64,000 bases of DNA from Deinococcus deserti VCD115 (GTDB lineage Bacteria; Deinococcota; Deinococci; Deinococcales; Deinococcaceae). A model generated the notes under the pieces. The model worked only from the letters and a program-made list of their open reading frames with translations. It made no database searches and was not told the origin of the DNA. Positions within the stretch are counted from its first letter, which is position 1. Every line of letters begins with the position of its first letter. Made by a program: the position numbers and the translations under genes. Below, in pieces: positions 28,214-36,995 of the stretch. Where the stretch lies: positions 210,001 through 274,000 of the forward strand of contig NC_012527.1 in the NCBI RefSeq assembly GCF_000020685.1. The letters run 5' to 3'.

Positions 28214-30115
28214 TTACTGGCAGGAGATGGAGACGCCGGTACCGGTGTTGCCGTCGCAGATGTTGTTGCTTCCGGCAAGGATCACAGCGGAGCTCACCGA
28301 CGAAAAGGTATTGCTGGTGAAGGTGTTGTTGTTATTGCCACTGTTGGCCGCGTAGATCCCCGTGTTCATGCCGCTGAAGGTATTGCCGCTGAAGGTCGTT
28401 CCCGACACGTACAGGTCGAACATCACCCCCGCCGAACCCGAGCCACTGAAGGTGTTGCCGGTGAACCGGTTGCCGGTGGCGTTGCGGTTGAAGATCACGC
28501 TGTGCCGCGCGCTGCCCTGGAAGGTGTTGTTCGACACCGTATTGTTGGTGCCCATCAGGCGCAGCGACACGTACGAGTTGGTGATCCTGTTGCCGCTGAT
28601 GGCAATATTCTGCGGCACCGGACCGCCCCCGTGGGCCTGAAGACGGATGGCGTCCTCATACCCGTGAGGCGGCTGCTGCCCGCCGGAACTCGCTCCGAAG
28701 GTGCCGTAGGTGGTGTTGTTCGTCACCCGTCCGCCGATCACGCTGCTGAGCTGCAACGCGGTCGAACCGTGTGAATCCACCCCGGAGAAGCCACGCACAG
28801 TGTTGTTCTCGATGATGCCGTTGCTGACCTGATTCACGCCTTTTTCGGGCAGCGGCATGATCTTGATGCCGTCGCGGGCAAAGCCGTCGACCGTGTTGCC
28901 GCGGAAGGTTACGTTGGAGGTGCCTTCGGTTTTCATGCCGGTGTTGCCGAACCCGGTGGACACGTTGCCTTCGATCAGGTAGTCGCTGCCCAGCTGGCCC
29001 AGCAGCCCGATCCCCGCCGTCAGCGTGGTCGCGCCGTGGCCGGTCACGCGGTTGCCCAGCCATTTCTGGTGGGTCGAAGACATGCCCACCACGCCGTGGT
29101 ACTTCACCTGCGAGACCGTGTTGTTGCTGACGGTCGTGCGGGTGGCGTTCTCCACTCCCACACCACAGCCGCCCAGCGCGCTGATGGTGTTGCCGTCCAC
29201 GACGGCGTCTGCTCCACCACTGACGCGGATGCCGTCAATCCAGCCGGTCCCTTCGCCGGCACCGATGACGGTGAAGCCACGGACGGTGGTGGCCGACGTA
29301 TTGACCAGGTGCACCAGGGCCGTACCGGAGAAGCCGCTTCTGGCCTTGAGGGTGGCGCCCTGACCGGTGACGGTGATGTTGCTGGTGCCGTTGAACGTCA
29401 CGGCCTTGCTGATCAGGTAGGTGCCGGCCGGAAACACCAGGGACTTGCCGCTGGCCGCTGCTTTCTGAAGGGCGGCGGTGTCGTCGGTGGCGCCGTCGCC
29501 TTTGGCCCCGAAGGTCCTCACATCGACGCCGCTCGCGGTGCTGGGAGCAGGAGCTGGCGTTGGCTCTGGGGTGGGCGTTGGAGCTGGGGCGACGGTGGTG
29601 GTGACAGGGGCCAGGGTGAGGTAGTCGATGTAGGCGTTGCGGTCGCCGGTTGCGCCACCCAGGTCGTTGATGAACACGGCGCTCAGCACGTCACCGGCTT
29701 TTATGTTCAGGTTGCCCAGGGCGACGGCAGCGTAGGACAGCGGCGTGACCTCGACCCGTTTGATTTCGGCGCCGTTGACTCGGAGGCTCAGCATCACGTT
29801 GCCCTGGAAGGCGGTCTGCCGGGCCTGCAGGGTGGCCGTGAAGGTGCCCGAGGCTGGAACCGCGAAGGTGGCGGCGTGGTTGTTGCCGAGCAGGACGACC
29901 GTCTGCTGTCCGTCTGCCTGTGCGTCGTACTGGGTCCGTCCACCAGCCGCGACGCCCGGCTGCACTCTGGTGGTCAGGGCTTCCGCGGACACTGTGATGT
30001 CGGACGCGGGGCTTTGATTCATTGCGGGGGTTGGTGTCGTAGATCCACAGGCTGCGAGGAGCAGGGTGGCGTTCAGGATGGTCAGATGAAGCGGTTTTTT
30101 GATTGAAATATGCAT
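28214..30115 (-). CDS. Secreted right-handed beta-helix lipoprotein, pectate-lyase-like, with N-terminal carbohydrate-binding-like domain
   Basis: A 633-residue surface protein. The signal ends in the lipobox LLLAAC (Cys23). Residues about 45-165 form a beta-sandwich of CBM36/60 type (TFTATLQARQTAFQGN, YIDYLTLAPV), residues about 165-195 a Pro/Thr linker (TPTPEPTPAPAP), and the rest a right-handed parallel beta-helix. The helix opens with VDVRTFGAKGDGATDDTAAL, the pectate lyase superfamily start, and continues with many NNTV/GNTF turns (parallel beta-helix repeats). Such proteins bind, cut or epimerise polysaccharides; the catalytic type cannot be told. It is preceded by a c-di-GMP riboswitch and flanked by direct repeats. 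Confidence 0.88.
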   Translation of the reverse strand: MHISIKKPLHLTILNATLLLAACGSTTPTPAMNQSPASDITVSAEALTTRVQPGVAAGGRTQYDAQADGQQTVVLLGNNHAATFAVPASGTFTATLQARQTAFQGNVMLSLRVNGAEIKRVEVTPLSYAAVALGNLNIKAGDVLSAVFINDLGGATGDRNAYIDYLTLAPVTTTVAPAPTPTPEPTPAPAPSTASGVDVRTFGAKGDGATDDTAALQKAAASGKSLVFPAGTYLISKAVTFNGTSNITVTGQGATLKARSGFSGTALVHLVNTSATTVRGFTVIGAGEGTGWIDGIRVSGGADAVVDGNTISALGGCGVGVENATRTTVSNNTVSQVKYHGVVGMSSTHQKWLGNRVTGHGATTLTAGIGLLGQLGSDYLIEGNVSTGFGNTGMKTEGTSNVTFRGNTVDGFARDGIKIMPLPEKGVNQVSNGIIENNTVRGFSGVDSHGSTALQLSSVIGGRVTNNTTYGTFGASSGGQQPPHGYEDAIRLQAHGGGPVPQNIAISGNRITNSYVSLRLMGTNNTVSNNTFQGSARHSVIFNRNATGNRFTGNTFSGSGSAGVMFDLYVSGTTFSGNTFSGMNTGIYAANSGNNNNTFTSNTFSSVSSAVILAGSNNICDGNTGTGVSISCQ

Positions 30116-30120
30116 AGTGT

Positions 30121-30212
30121 CTCCCTGCTTTCGGTAGCTCGGCCGACCTCAGGGGTCCCGGGAGCTTTGCGTCCCCGCCTCGCGACGGGTTTGCCTTTTT
30201 CGGTGTAGGAAG
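30121..30212 (-). promoter_or_regulatory. Cyclic di-GMP-I (GEMM) riboswitch of the beta-helix gene
   Basis: Minus strand: GGCAAACC, a P2 stem with GCGA tetraloop, GGGGACGCAAAGC, CCCGGGACC, then GGTCGGCCGAGCTACCG. This is a nearly exact c-di-GMP-I core, with G at the position equivalent to Vc2 G20. The Shine-Dalgarno AGGGAG (plus 30121-30126), five bases from the ATG, can pair with CTTCCT 5' of the aptamer (30207-30212) using one G-U. The same arrangement occurs in the GH16 leader. An upstream hairpin (ACCC-GATC-AGGGT pattern near 30215) is also shared in position. Confidence 0.92.
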
Positions 30213-30240
30213 GACCCTGATCGGGTTCATCGCCTCATGC

Positions 30241-31106
30241 ACATTAAGTTCTGGTAAATGACACTGATCTTACAGAGCTCTGGTTTTATTTAGGTTCTCA
30301 CGAATTCTAATTTATTTAAAACGTTATTCTCATTGAAATTCAGGCACTCAAATGCGGTGTATAACATCACGCCTCTTTTGTTAGGCAGAGGGATAGCTAC
30401 CGCTGACAGCAATCGCCAAGGCAAGCAGCCGCCTCCATTGGAACAGGCAAACTTCCTGTCTGGACGTGCGTCTATATCGACCAGACGGGCTTGAGCCAGG
30501 TGAAAGAGGTGTCGCCCGTCCCGGTAAGCGTGTCCGTTGCCTTCATCTGGGCCTGCATAACAGGCCGGGTGGTAGCTCCCAGCAGCTTGTGAAGCGTATA
30601 AACACGGATACCACACGGTTTCCGTGTCCCGACTTTGACTGGATCATCCGCAAGATCTGCTGCTCTACTCGCCGCCCTTGTCTTGGCAGGCATCACATGC
30701 CTTCAGGCCGAGTTTTGACAGAAAGTCAGTTATTTAACGCGAAGCTTCATGAGTTTAAGAGGCATGTGCAGAAAGGCTGCACTACCCTTCTTCGCGGCCA
30801 GCTGGCTTCCACAAGAGATCAGGCTCAGCCTCAACATCCCCTGCACGAGTGGCTTTCAGCTGCTTGCACGTCTCAAAGCCAACCCCCAGACTCTGCCAGA
30901 TTCTGGTGATCCTCTCCACTCCGAATGCCCGGTTGAACATGCACGCCGCCTTCAGCCTGCATACCCACTCTTCCCTCGTTACGTTGACTATTAATCTGCT
31001 TCGCCATTGTGGGACATAGCGTGACCGGCTCAAATGATTCCACGTCAGTCCGCACAGAGACATTGTCATTAAGTGGACTCTCCGACAGAAAGCACTGCAC
31101 GGCGGA
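30241..31106. other. Gene-poor stretch with possible coding debris
   Basis: A 74-codon minus-strand frame at 30472-30696 (RVYTLHKLLGATTRPVMQAQ, ending TSFTWLKPVWSI) and a frame at 30782-31207 have sensible composition in parts, but no start signals or homology that I know. The segment 30241-30400 is AT-rich. It contains the second 37-bp repeat. I annotate no intact gene. Confidence 0.35.
30992..31028. repeat. 37-bp direct repeat, copy 2
   Basis: This is the partner of 27958-27994 (33 of 37 identical, same orientation). With copy 1 it bounds about 3.0 kb holding the beta-helix gene, its terminator and its riboswitch. Confidence 0.7.
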
Positions 31107-31958
31107 TCAGGGCTTTTCTTCCCTGCGTAGCCGGGTGCGCCGTAATGTGGCCTTGCCATTGATGGAGTGCCAGTACAGGCCGTCTTCGTTGTCCAGCGTA
31201 GAGTCATACCCGATGCGCCGCGAAGTAGATGCTGTAGCCGCCTGCAGGTGCGTGATCACACTGGCTTTGCGCTGCTGGAAATGCCGTGTGGAGAGAGAGA
31301 CGCTCATGGCGGCGATCACCTCTCCATTGGGATCACGAATAGGAGCAGCAATACTACACAGACCCATGGCCCGCTCCTCAATGGATATCGCGTAGCCCCG
31401 CTCGCGGGTGTGCTTCAGGTCGGACAGCAACTCGTCGTGACTGGTAATGGTGTTCGGGGTGTATTGCCACTGATGCCCGCTGTCATACAGCTGCTGAATT
31501 TCACTGATGGGTTGGTGGGCCAGGATAATTTTCCCGAGGGCGGTCGCGTGTGGGGGCAGGATGCCGCCGATGGGGGTGTTCACCAGTGGGGCGTTTCCTT
31601 CAACCTTGTCAATGCAGATCGCCTGCCCACCGTCAAATGCTGCGAGATGCACCGACTCACCGAGTGCCTCGGCAAGGTGCGTCATCTCTTCGCGCGCAAT
31701 ACGCCGCCAGGGGGTGTGCGACATCAACACAGTATTCAGGGCCATGACCTGGAAGCCCAGGCGGTAACGGCCTGTGACGAACCGGTGTAGCAGGCCAATA
31801 CGTGTCATGGCCGTAAGCAGCGCATGCACGCTGCTCTTCGACATGCCCAGACGTTGGGCGGCCTGCGTAACCCCGATCTCGGGATTGTCCACCGTGAACA
31901 GTTCCAGCAGCCGGCCTATGTTTTCGACGGACTGAACGCTGCGCGATTCGTGCTTCAT
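31107..31958 (-). CDS. IclR-family transcriptional regulator
   Basis: A 283-residue regulator: winged helix about 8-75 (VTQAAQRLGMSKSSVHALLTAM), effector domain about 90-260 (GILPPHATALGKIILAHQP, RGYAISIEERAMGLCSIAAP). GAGGGG upstream favours the ATG at 31958 over a TTG eight codons earlier. It lies 60 bases after the 3-dehydroshikimate dehydratase gene on the same strand and may be the last gene of the shikimate-arm operon. Its helix-turn-helix differs from the PcaR-type protein at 34966, so it may answer to another effector, such as a shikimate-pathway acid. Confidence 0.9.
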   Translation of the reverse strand: MKHESRSVQSVENIGRLLELFTVDNPEIGVTQAAQRLGMSKSSVHALLTAMTRIGLLHRFVTGRYRLGFQVMALNTVLMSHTPWRRIAREEMTHLAEALGESVHLAAFDGGQAICIDKVEGNAPLVNTPIGGILPPHATALGKIILAHQPISEIQQLYDSGHQWQYTPNTITSHDELLSDLKHTRERGYAISIEERAMGLCSIAAPIRDPNGEVIAAMSVSLSTRHFQQRKASVITHLQAATASTSRRIGYDSTLDNEDGLYWHSINGKATLRRTRLRREEKP

Positions 31959-32018
31959 AGGGGTTCCCCCTCTATACAGCAAAAGGTGCGCTGCGGTGTA
32001 CCGTCCGCCGCGATGCGA

Positions 32019-33875
32019 TCAGTTCGTCCTGGCCGCCTGCCGCGCGGCAAGCGCGTTCATCCGCACCGAAGCGTTGGCGGCTCCGAAGCCCGTATACCCG
32101 TCACGCTGCACCACTTCAAAGAAAAACCGGTCTTCGAAGGTGTTGGTGTAGACCTGCCGGAAGGTTCCGCTGGAGTCCTGGTCATACAGCAGGTTCAGGC
32201 GCCGCAGGGTAACAAGTTCCTCGCCGGGCAGCAGGAAGCGGGCGTCAAGGTCATCGTAGTAGTTCTCGGGGATGTCGAGCAGTTCGCCGGCCTTCTCGTC
32301 CACGGCCACCACCGCCTGCTGAAGGTCGGCGGTGGTAAAAGCGATGTGATGAACACCGGCACCTGACAGGGCATTGACGAACCGGCCAGTACCGGTGCGG
32401 CGGCTTTCCGAGACGTTGACCGGAAACGCCACCCGGCGGCTGGGGCTGACAAGTGCCAGACTGCTGACCAGGCCGTACGGATCGGGGATTTCGTGGATGG
32501 TTTCGGGCTCGAGCCCAAAGACCGTACGGTAAAAAAGCATGAAGCTGCCGAGTCGGTCGGGCGGCACGGCCTGCGCGACATGGTCGACTTCAAGGAGCCC
32601 AATTCCCGGACCGGGAGGACGCGAGAGGTGGAAGTCGGTACGGTAGAGCCGGTCGGCCAGCTCATCATCGACGAAAAAGAACAGCATGCCGTCCGGCGCG
32701 CGCAGGGCAGGCAGGCGGCACTCTCCCTCACCGATACGCTCCTCCCACGCGGTACACAGCAGAGCCATGGCGCGCTGCATGGCGCGGGCTGCGTCGTCGA
32801 CCCGCAGACAGATGGCGCACACTGAGGGCCCATGCACCTGGAAGAAGTCCGCAGCGTGACTGTCGGGCTCGCTGTTCAGGATCAGATGAATGTTCCCCTG
32901 CTGATAGAGGGTGACTGCTTTGGACCGGTGCTCGCCCCGGCGTTCAAAGCCAAGGGCACTCACCCGGCGTTCCAGCGCAGGCGCACTGTTCGGATCCACT
33001 GCAAATTCCAGAAATTCGTAGCCGAGGAATTCTGGAGGGGCAGGCAGCTGAGTCGCTCCTGCTTCGGCCTCGACCCATACCAGCGACCGCAATCCGTCGT
33101 GAGCAATCAGGTGAGCGGACGCTGCCCGGAACTCATCATTGAAGATCTCCAGCGACAGGGGCCCCTGGTATCCCGCCTGCACCACTTCACGCATGAATTC
33201 CGGTACCGGTAGCGCCCCCTGCCCTGGGAAGTTCCGGTAGTGACGGCTCCAGGACAGCACGTCCATACTCTTGCGTGGGCTGTCGGCCAGCTGCACGAAG
33301 AAGATCTTGTCCGAAGGCACCGTTTCATGCAGGCCGTCGAGGGTGTCCCCAACCGCCAGGGTGTGGAAGGAATCGAGAATGAGGCCAAGCGCCGGATGAT
33401 CGGCCTGCTGCACGATGTCCCACGCCTGCCGCCAGCGGTTCACGTAGCGGCCCCATGCGAGCGCTTCGTAGCCGACCAGAAGTTGACGCGCCTGCGCCCG
33501 CTCAGCCATCGCGTGCAGGTCGGCGGCGGCGCGGGCGGGGTCATTCAGCGCAATGTCCTGAACGTTGCTGCAGACCAGGATCTGTGGGGCCCCCAGCTCG
33601 CACATCACGTCGAACTTGCGCTCAGCACGGTCCAGGTTGCGCTGCCTGTAGGCCTCTGGCATAGCTTCGAAATCACGGAAAGGCTGGAACAGGGTAATGG
33701 TCAGATTCAGGTCGGCAGCGATCTGCCGCACTTCTGCTGGCGTGCCGGGGTGATTCAGCAGGTCGTGTTCAAAAATTTCGATTCCGTCGAATCCGACAGC
33801 CGCAGCTGCCTGCATCTTTTCGAGCAGCGTGCCGCTCAGCGAGACGGTCGCGATGGACTTCCGGAAGCGGCTCAT
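32019..33875 (-). CDS. quiC: 3-dehydroshikimate dehydratase fused to an HPPD-like domain (QuiC type)
   Basis: A 618-residue two-domain protein. Residues 1-about 275 are a TIM-barrel 3-dehydroshikimate dehydratase. The metal ligands E137 (GYEALAW), D168 (LILDSFH), Q195 (FVQLADS) and E243 (SLEIFND) match in spacing those of Pseudomonas QuiC1. Residues about 285-600 resemble 4-hydroxyphenylpyruvate dioxygenase (VOC fold), with metal ligands His in VDHVAQAV, His in VHHIAFTT and Glu in FFEVVQRDGYTGFG. The N-domain makes protocatechuate from 3-dehydroshikimate and so feeds the pca operon; the role of the C-domain is unclear. The start overlaps the dehydrogenase stop by four bases. Confidence 0.93.
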   Translation of the reverse strand: MSRFRKSIATVSLSGTLLEKMQAAAAVGFDGIEIFEHDLLNHPGTPAEVRQIAADLNLTITLFQPFRDFEAMPEAYRQRNLDRAERKFDVMCELGAPQILVCSNVQDIALNDPARAAADLHAMAERAQARQLLVGYEALAWGRYVNRWRQAWDIVQQADHPALGLILDSFHTLAVGDTLDGLHETVPSDKIFFVQLADSPRKSMDVLSWSRHYRNFPGQGALPVPEFMREVVQAGYQGPLSLEIFNDEFRAASAHLIAHDGLRSLVWVEAEAGATQLPAPPEFLGYEFLEFAVDPNSAPALERRVSALGFERRGEHRSKAVTLYQQGNIHLILNSEPDSHAADFFQVHGPSVCAICLRVDDAARAMQRAMALLCTAWEERIGEGECRLPALRAPDGMLFFFVDDELADRLYRTDFHLSRPPGPGIGLLEVDHVAQAVPPDRLGSFMLFYRTVFGLEPETIHEIPDPYGLVSSLALVSPSRRVAFPVNVSESRRTGTGRFVNALSGAGVHHIAFTTADLQQAVVAVDEKAGELLDIPENYYDDLDARFLLPGEELVTLRRLNLLYDQDSSGTFRQVYTNTFEDRFFFEVVQRDGYTGFGAANASVRMNALAARQAARTN

Positions 33876-34771
33876 GCGTGGGTGGACTCGGTCTGAGGCG
33901 CAGCAATCAACTGCTCGAAGTGAGCGAGCATCCGGCCCAGGTCGGGCGCGCAGCCACTGAACAGCTCAAAGGCGCGGGCGGCCTGGTAGACGGCCATGAA
34001 TCCCCCGTGGACGGTGGCGCAGCCCTGCGCTCGGGCGGCACGCAGCAGTTCGGTTTCCAGTGGGACGTACACGACTTCTGCGACCCAATGGTCCGGCCGT
34101 AACCATTCGGCGGGGAGAGGCAGGCCCGGGTGCGCGGCCATGCCAGTCGGGGTGGCGTGAATCAGGCCGCTGGCACTCTGCATGGTTGTTTCAAGGTGAT
34201 GACCGGCGTCGATCTGCTGATCCGGAAACTGGCCTTGCAGGCGCTGTGCCAGGGCCTGCGCCCGGTCATGGTCCTGGTCGAACAGGCTCAGGCGCTGCAT
34301 CCCCAGATTCAGTGCGGCGTGTGCGACTGCAGCTCCCGCGCCGCCGGCGCCAAGTTGAACGGCGTGAGTGAGGTCGGCAGTGGGCAGGCCGTGCCGGAAA
34401 CCCTGCGCAAATCCCCAGCCGTCTGTATTGTGCCCGGTGCGTTTTCCAGACTCGAACACCACTGTATTCACCGCGCCCAGCGCCTGGGCTTCTGGAGACA
34501 GGGCATCCAGGTACTCGATGACGCGTTGTTTGCAGGGATGGGTAATGTTCACCCCATTAAAGCCCGCGAGCTGAGCGGCTTCCAGCAGAGTTGGAAGATC
34601 TTCGGGTGTCATGGCGAGTTCGTGGAGGTCCATCAGGCGGTACTGACAGCGCAGGCCGTGGGCGTCACCTTCTCCTTCATGGAGAGCAGGAGACAGGGAT
34701 TTTTGAATTCCGCTGCCGATCAATCCGGTCAGGAGACGGCGCTTGGGGGTGGGCAGGAAGGCAGTCGGCAT
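33872..34771 (-). CDS. Quinate/shikimate dehydrogenase (AroE superfamily)
   Basis: A 299-residue dehydrogenase. The substrate-binding part carries S25 and S27 (GIQKSLSP), catalytic K81 (NGVNITHPCKQRV) and D117 (NTDGWGF); the Rossmann loop is LGAGGAGAAVAHA. The NITHPCKQ wording resembles catabolic NAD-dependent quinate/shikimate dehydrogenases more than biosynthetic AroE. It is translationally coupled to the dehydratase gene, so it should oxidise shikimate to 3-dehydroshikimate and quinate to 3-dehydroquinate. The palindrome at 34910-34926 lies 139 bases upstream. Confidence 0.9.
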   Translation of the reverse strand: MPTAFLPTPKRRLLTGLIGSGIQKSLSPALHEGEGDAHGLRCQYRLMDLHELAMTPEDLPTLLEAAQLAGFNGVNITHPCKQRVIEYLDALSPEAQALGAVNTVVFESGKRTGHNTDGWGFAQGFRHGLPTADLTHAVQLGAGGAGAAVAHAALNLGMQRLSLFDQDHDRAQALAQRLQGQFPDQQIDAGHHLETTMQSASGLIHATPTGMAAHPGLPLPAEWLRPDHWVAEVVYVPLETELLRAARAQGCATVHGGFMAVYQAARAFELFSGCAPDLGRMLAHFEQLIAAPQTESTHA

Positions 34772-34909
34772 AGCAGTTCCTCACTCGATTTTGGGATGGA
34801 GACTTTCAGGACGGTGCGAACTCGCCCCTGACCTGAAGTGGTCTGCGGTGGGGCACAGGCGTGGAGTGAGGGCAACGTAACAGAGTCCTTGTGGCTGGCC
34901 CAGTCCTAC

Positions 34910-34926
34910 GTTCGGTCCTCGCGAAC
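34910..34926. promoter_or_regulatory. PcaR-type operator upstream of the shikimate arm
   Basis: GTTCGGTCCTCGCGAAC, whose complement GTTCGCGAGGACCGAAC is nearly the same as the site before pcaL. Arms GTTCG/CGAAC are perfect. It lies between the regulator gene and the dehydrogenase gene, which are both on the minus strand. Confidence 0.65.
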
Positions 34927-34965
34927 ACAAATCCAGCGTGAATGACCCCACGAGCACGGTTCGCG

Positions 34966-35766
34966 TCAGGCCGTAAGCATCTGCTGAAGCAATGTGGCCT
35001 GGCTGCGCAACACCGGCAGCAGACGGTCCTGCATCTCCTGTTCGCTGGCGACGCTCACCGGCACAGTGGCGCTCATGGCGGCCACCACATGGCCGAGCGT
35101 GTTGCGCAGGGGAACTGAAATCGAGCGCAGGCCGGTTTCCAGGCCTTCAGCATTGATCGCAAAACCCTGCGTACCTGCGAGGCGGACCGCCGCACGGACA
35201 TCTTCAGCCTGGGTCAGCGTGGCGGCGGTATGGGACACCAGCGGAGTCTGGTCCAGGTAGGCCTCGAACTGCTCGTCACTCAGTTCGGCCAGCAGCACAT
35301 GGCCCAGGGAAGTGCAGTACAGGGGCAGGCGGCTGCCGACGCCCAGATCTGTGGAGTTGAAGCGTTGAGGGCTCGCCCGCGCCACGATAACGGCCTCGGT
35401 GCTGTCGAGAATGCACGCCGAGCATGAGGCGCCCGTCTGTTGACTGAGGTGAACCAGGGCTGGTTGCACGATGGTGGGCAGCGAAGTCGAGGAGAGGTAG
35501 GCGTAGCCCAGGGTCAGGATTTTTGGCGTGAGTCCGAAATACTTCCCGTCCCAGGAGACGTACCCGAGCTGGTGGAGGGTCAACAGACACCGCCGCGCCG
35601 TGGCACGCGTCAACCCGGTTTCTCCGGCCACTTCAGTCAGGGTCATCCGCTGGTGCCTTGCATCGAAGGCGCGAATCACCTGAAGACCGCGAACCAGGGC
35701 CTGAATAGTGTCACCTGAACCGTCGTCAAGACGATTCCCGTCAGCGCTTTGAGGTGATGCGATCAT
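34966..35766 (-). CDS. pcaR: IclR-family regulator of the PcaR/PcaU/PobR group
   Basis: A 266-residue regulator with the hallmarks of the beta-ketoadipate branch of IclR. RGLQVIRAFDARHQRMTLTE is followed by TGLTRATARRCLLTLHQLGY (recognition helix), FGLTPKILTLGYAYLSS, and then SLPTIVQPALVHLSQQTG. Members of this group bind protocatechuate, beta-ketoadipate or p-hydroxybenzoate. It is divergent from the tctCBA genes and upstream of the shikimate arm, with matching palindromes nearby, so it is the likely master regulator of the whole aromatic cluster. Whether it activates or represses is not evident. Confidence 0.9.
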   Translation of the reverse strand: MIASPQSADGNRLDDGSGDTIQALVRGLQVIRAFDARHQRMTLTEVAGETGLTRATARRCLLTLHQLGYVSWDGKYFGLTPKILTLGYAYLSSTSLPTIVQPALVHLSQQTGASCSACILDSTEAVIVARASPQRFNSTDLGVGSRLPLYCTSLGHVLLAELSDEQFEAYLDQTPLVSHTAATLTQAEDVRAAVRLAGTQGFAINAEGLETGLRSISVPLRNTLGHVVAAMSATVPVSVASEQEMQDRLLPVLRSQATLLQQMLTA

Positions 35767-35830
35767 GGGTCCGGATACTCTAGCACTTTGTGCGGAGAGC
35801 GAACAGAATAATGCTGTTTGAACAAATCCA

Positions 35831-35860
35831 TTGACATTCTCAAGAACGCGCTTTTATAGT
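35831..35860 (+). promoter_or_regulatory. Promoter of the tctCBA operon
   Basis: TTGACA (35831-35836), an 18-base spacer and TATAGT (35855-35860). The PcaR-type palindrome follows within about 20 bases, at or just after the expected start of transcription. Confidence 0.75.
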
Positions 35861-35877
35861 GCGGTAACCGAGACAAA

Positions 35878-35892
35878 GTTCGCATAGCGAAC
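35878..35892. promoter_or_regulatory. PcaR-type operator of the tctCBA operon
   Basis: GTTCGC-ATA-GCGAAC, a perfect 15-bp palindrome, the same length and pattern as the Pseudomonas PcaR box. It lies downstream of the tct promoter elements. A weaker AACAG-N7-CTGTT repeat at about 35800-35825 lies on the regulator side. Confidence 0.7.
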
Positions 35893-35958
35893 AAACGACG
35901 CCTGTGTCGTCCCGCGCGCTGTCCAGCCGTGCCCCGCTGCACATTTTCAGGAGGCCCT

Positions 35959-36906
35959 ATGAAACGCACTGCTTTTACCCTCGCCCTGTCCCTCTGCTGC
36001 CTTGCCAGCGCGCAGGGTTATCCAACCAAGGGCATCAACTTCATTGTGCCCTGGTCACCCGGCGGCAGCGCTGACCTGACTTCCCGGACCCTGGCCTCGG
36101 CCATGAGCAAGCACATTGGTCAAGACGTCACCGTGGTCAGCCGTACCGGCGGCGGCGGCGCCATCGGGCACCTTGCCATCTCGCAGGCCCGACCCACCGG
36201 GTACGACATCGGCATGGGCACCCTGGAACTGGTGATTCCCTCCTGGGGCAAGCAGTCCGGCCTGACCATCTCCAACTTCACTCCCATCAGCCTCGTCAGC
36301 ATCAACCCGGCTGCCATCACCGTCGCCAAGAACTCCCCTTTCAAGACCATCGGCGACCTCGTGACCTACATCAAGGCCAACCCAGGCAAGCTCAAAGCCT
36401 CCGGGACAGCAAAGGGCGGCAGTTGGGATATGGCCCGCGCCGGCTTCCTCAAGACCATCGGCGTGAAGAACAGCGCCCTGCCATGGGTGCCGTCGCAGGG
36501 CAGCGCCGCCGCCATCCAGGAGCTTCTTGCAGGCGGAGTGGACGTCATCACGGTCAGCGTCGCCGAGGTAGGCAACCTGGTGAAGAGCGGTGAGGTGCGC
36601 ACGCTGGCTGTCATGGGCGACAAGCGGCACGCTGACTTCAAGAATGTGCCGACCCTCAAGGAAAGCGGGATCAACTGGTCGTTCGGTTCCTTCCTGTCGG
36701 TTGTGGGCCCCCGCCGCCTCTCGGCCGATGTGGTCACCAAGCTTGACGAAGCGGTCAAAGCCGGAATGCAGTCTCCCGAATTCAAGAAGTTTATGGACAA
36801 CGCAGGCTTTGGTGTGAACTATAAGAACCCCGCTCAGTTCCGGGTGTTCCTCAACCAGCAGGCCGCAAAAATGAAGGACGTCGAAGAGTTCATCAACAGC
36901 AACTGA
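35959..36906 (+). CDS. tctC: Tripartite tricarboxylate-type transporter, substrate-binding protein TctC
   Basis: A 315-residue secreted binding protein: signal peptide 1-17 (LALSLCCLASA), then YPTKGINFIVPWSPGGSADLTSR in the first strand and helix of the TctC/Bug family, NPGKLKASGTAKGG, and GGVDVITVSVAEVGNLVKSGEVRTLAV. It collects small carboxylates for TctAB. GGAGG precedes the ATG at 35959. Given the pathway context, quinate, shikimate, protocatechuate or a related acid is the probable ligand. That is inference; the family binds many carboxylates. Confidence 0.93.
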   Translation: MKRTAFTLALSLCCLASAQGYPTKGINFIVPWSPGGSADLTSRTLASAMSKHIGQDVTVVSRTGGGGAIGHLAISQARPTGYDIGMGTLELVIPSWGKQSGLTISNFTPISLVSINPAAITVAKNSPFKTIGDLVTYIKANPGKLKASGTAKGGSWDMARAGFLKTIGVKNSALPWVPSQGSAAAIQELLAGGVDVITVSVAEVGNLVKSGEVRTLAVMGDKRHADFKNVPTLKESGINWSFGSFLSVVGPRRLSADVVTKLDEAVKAGMQSPEFKKFMDNAGFGVNYKNPAQFRVFLNQQAAKMKDVEEFINSN

Positions 36907-36995
36907 TCCCTTCCCGTACCGCCGGAGGAGTGTCCGCGACCTGCTGACGCTCCCGGCTTTTTACTGCGCATGTTGACTATCTCAAGGGAGACTGT

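Noticed and set aside
31107..31958. IclR protein as part of the beta-helix cassette
   Set aside because: It lies outside the 37-bp repeats and directly follows the dehydratase gene on the same strand, so the shikimate arm is its natural context.
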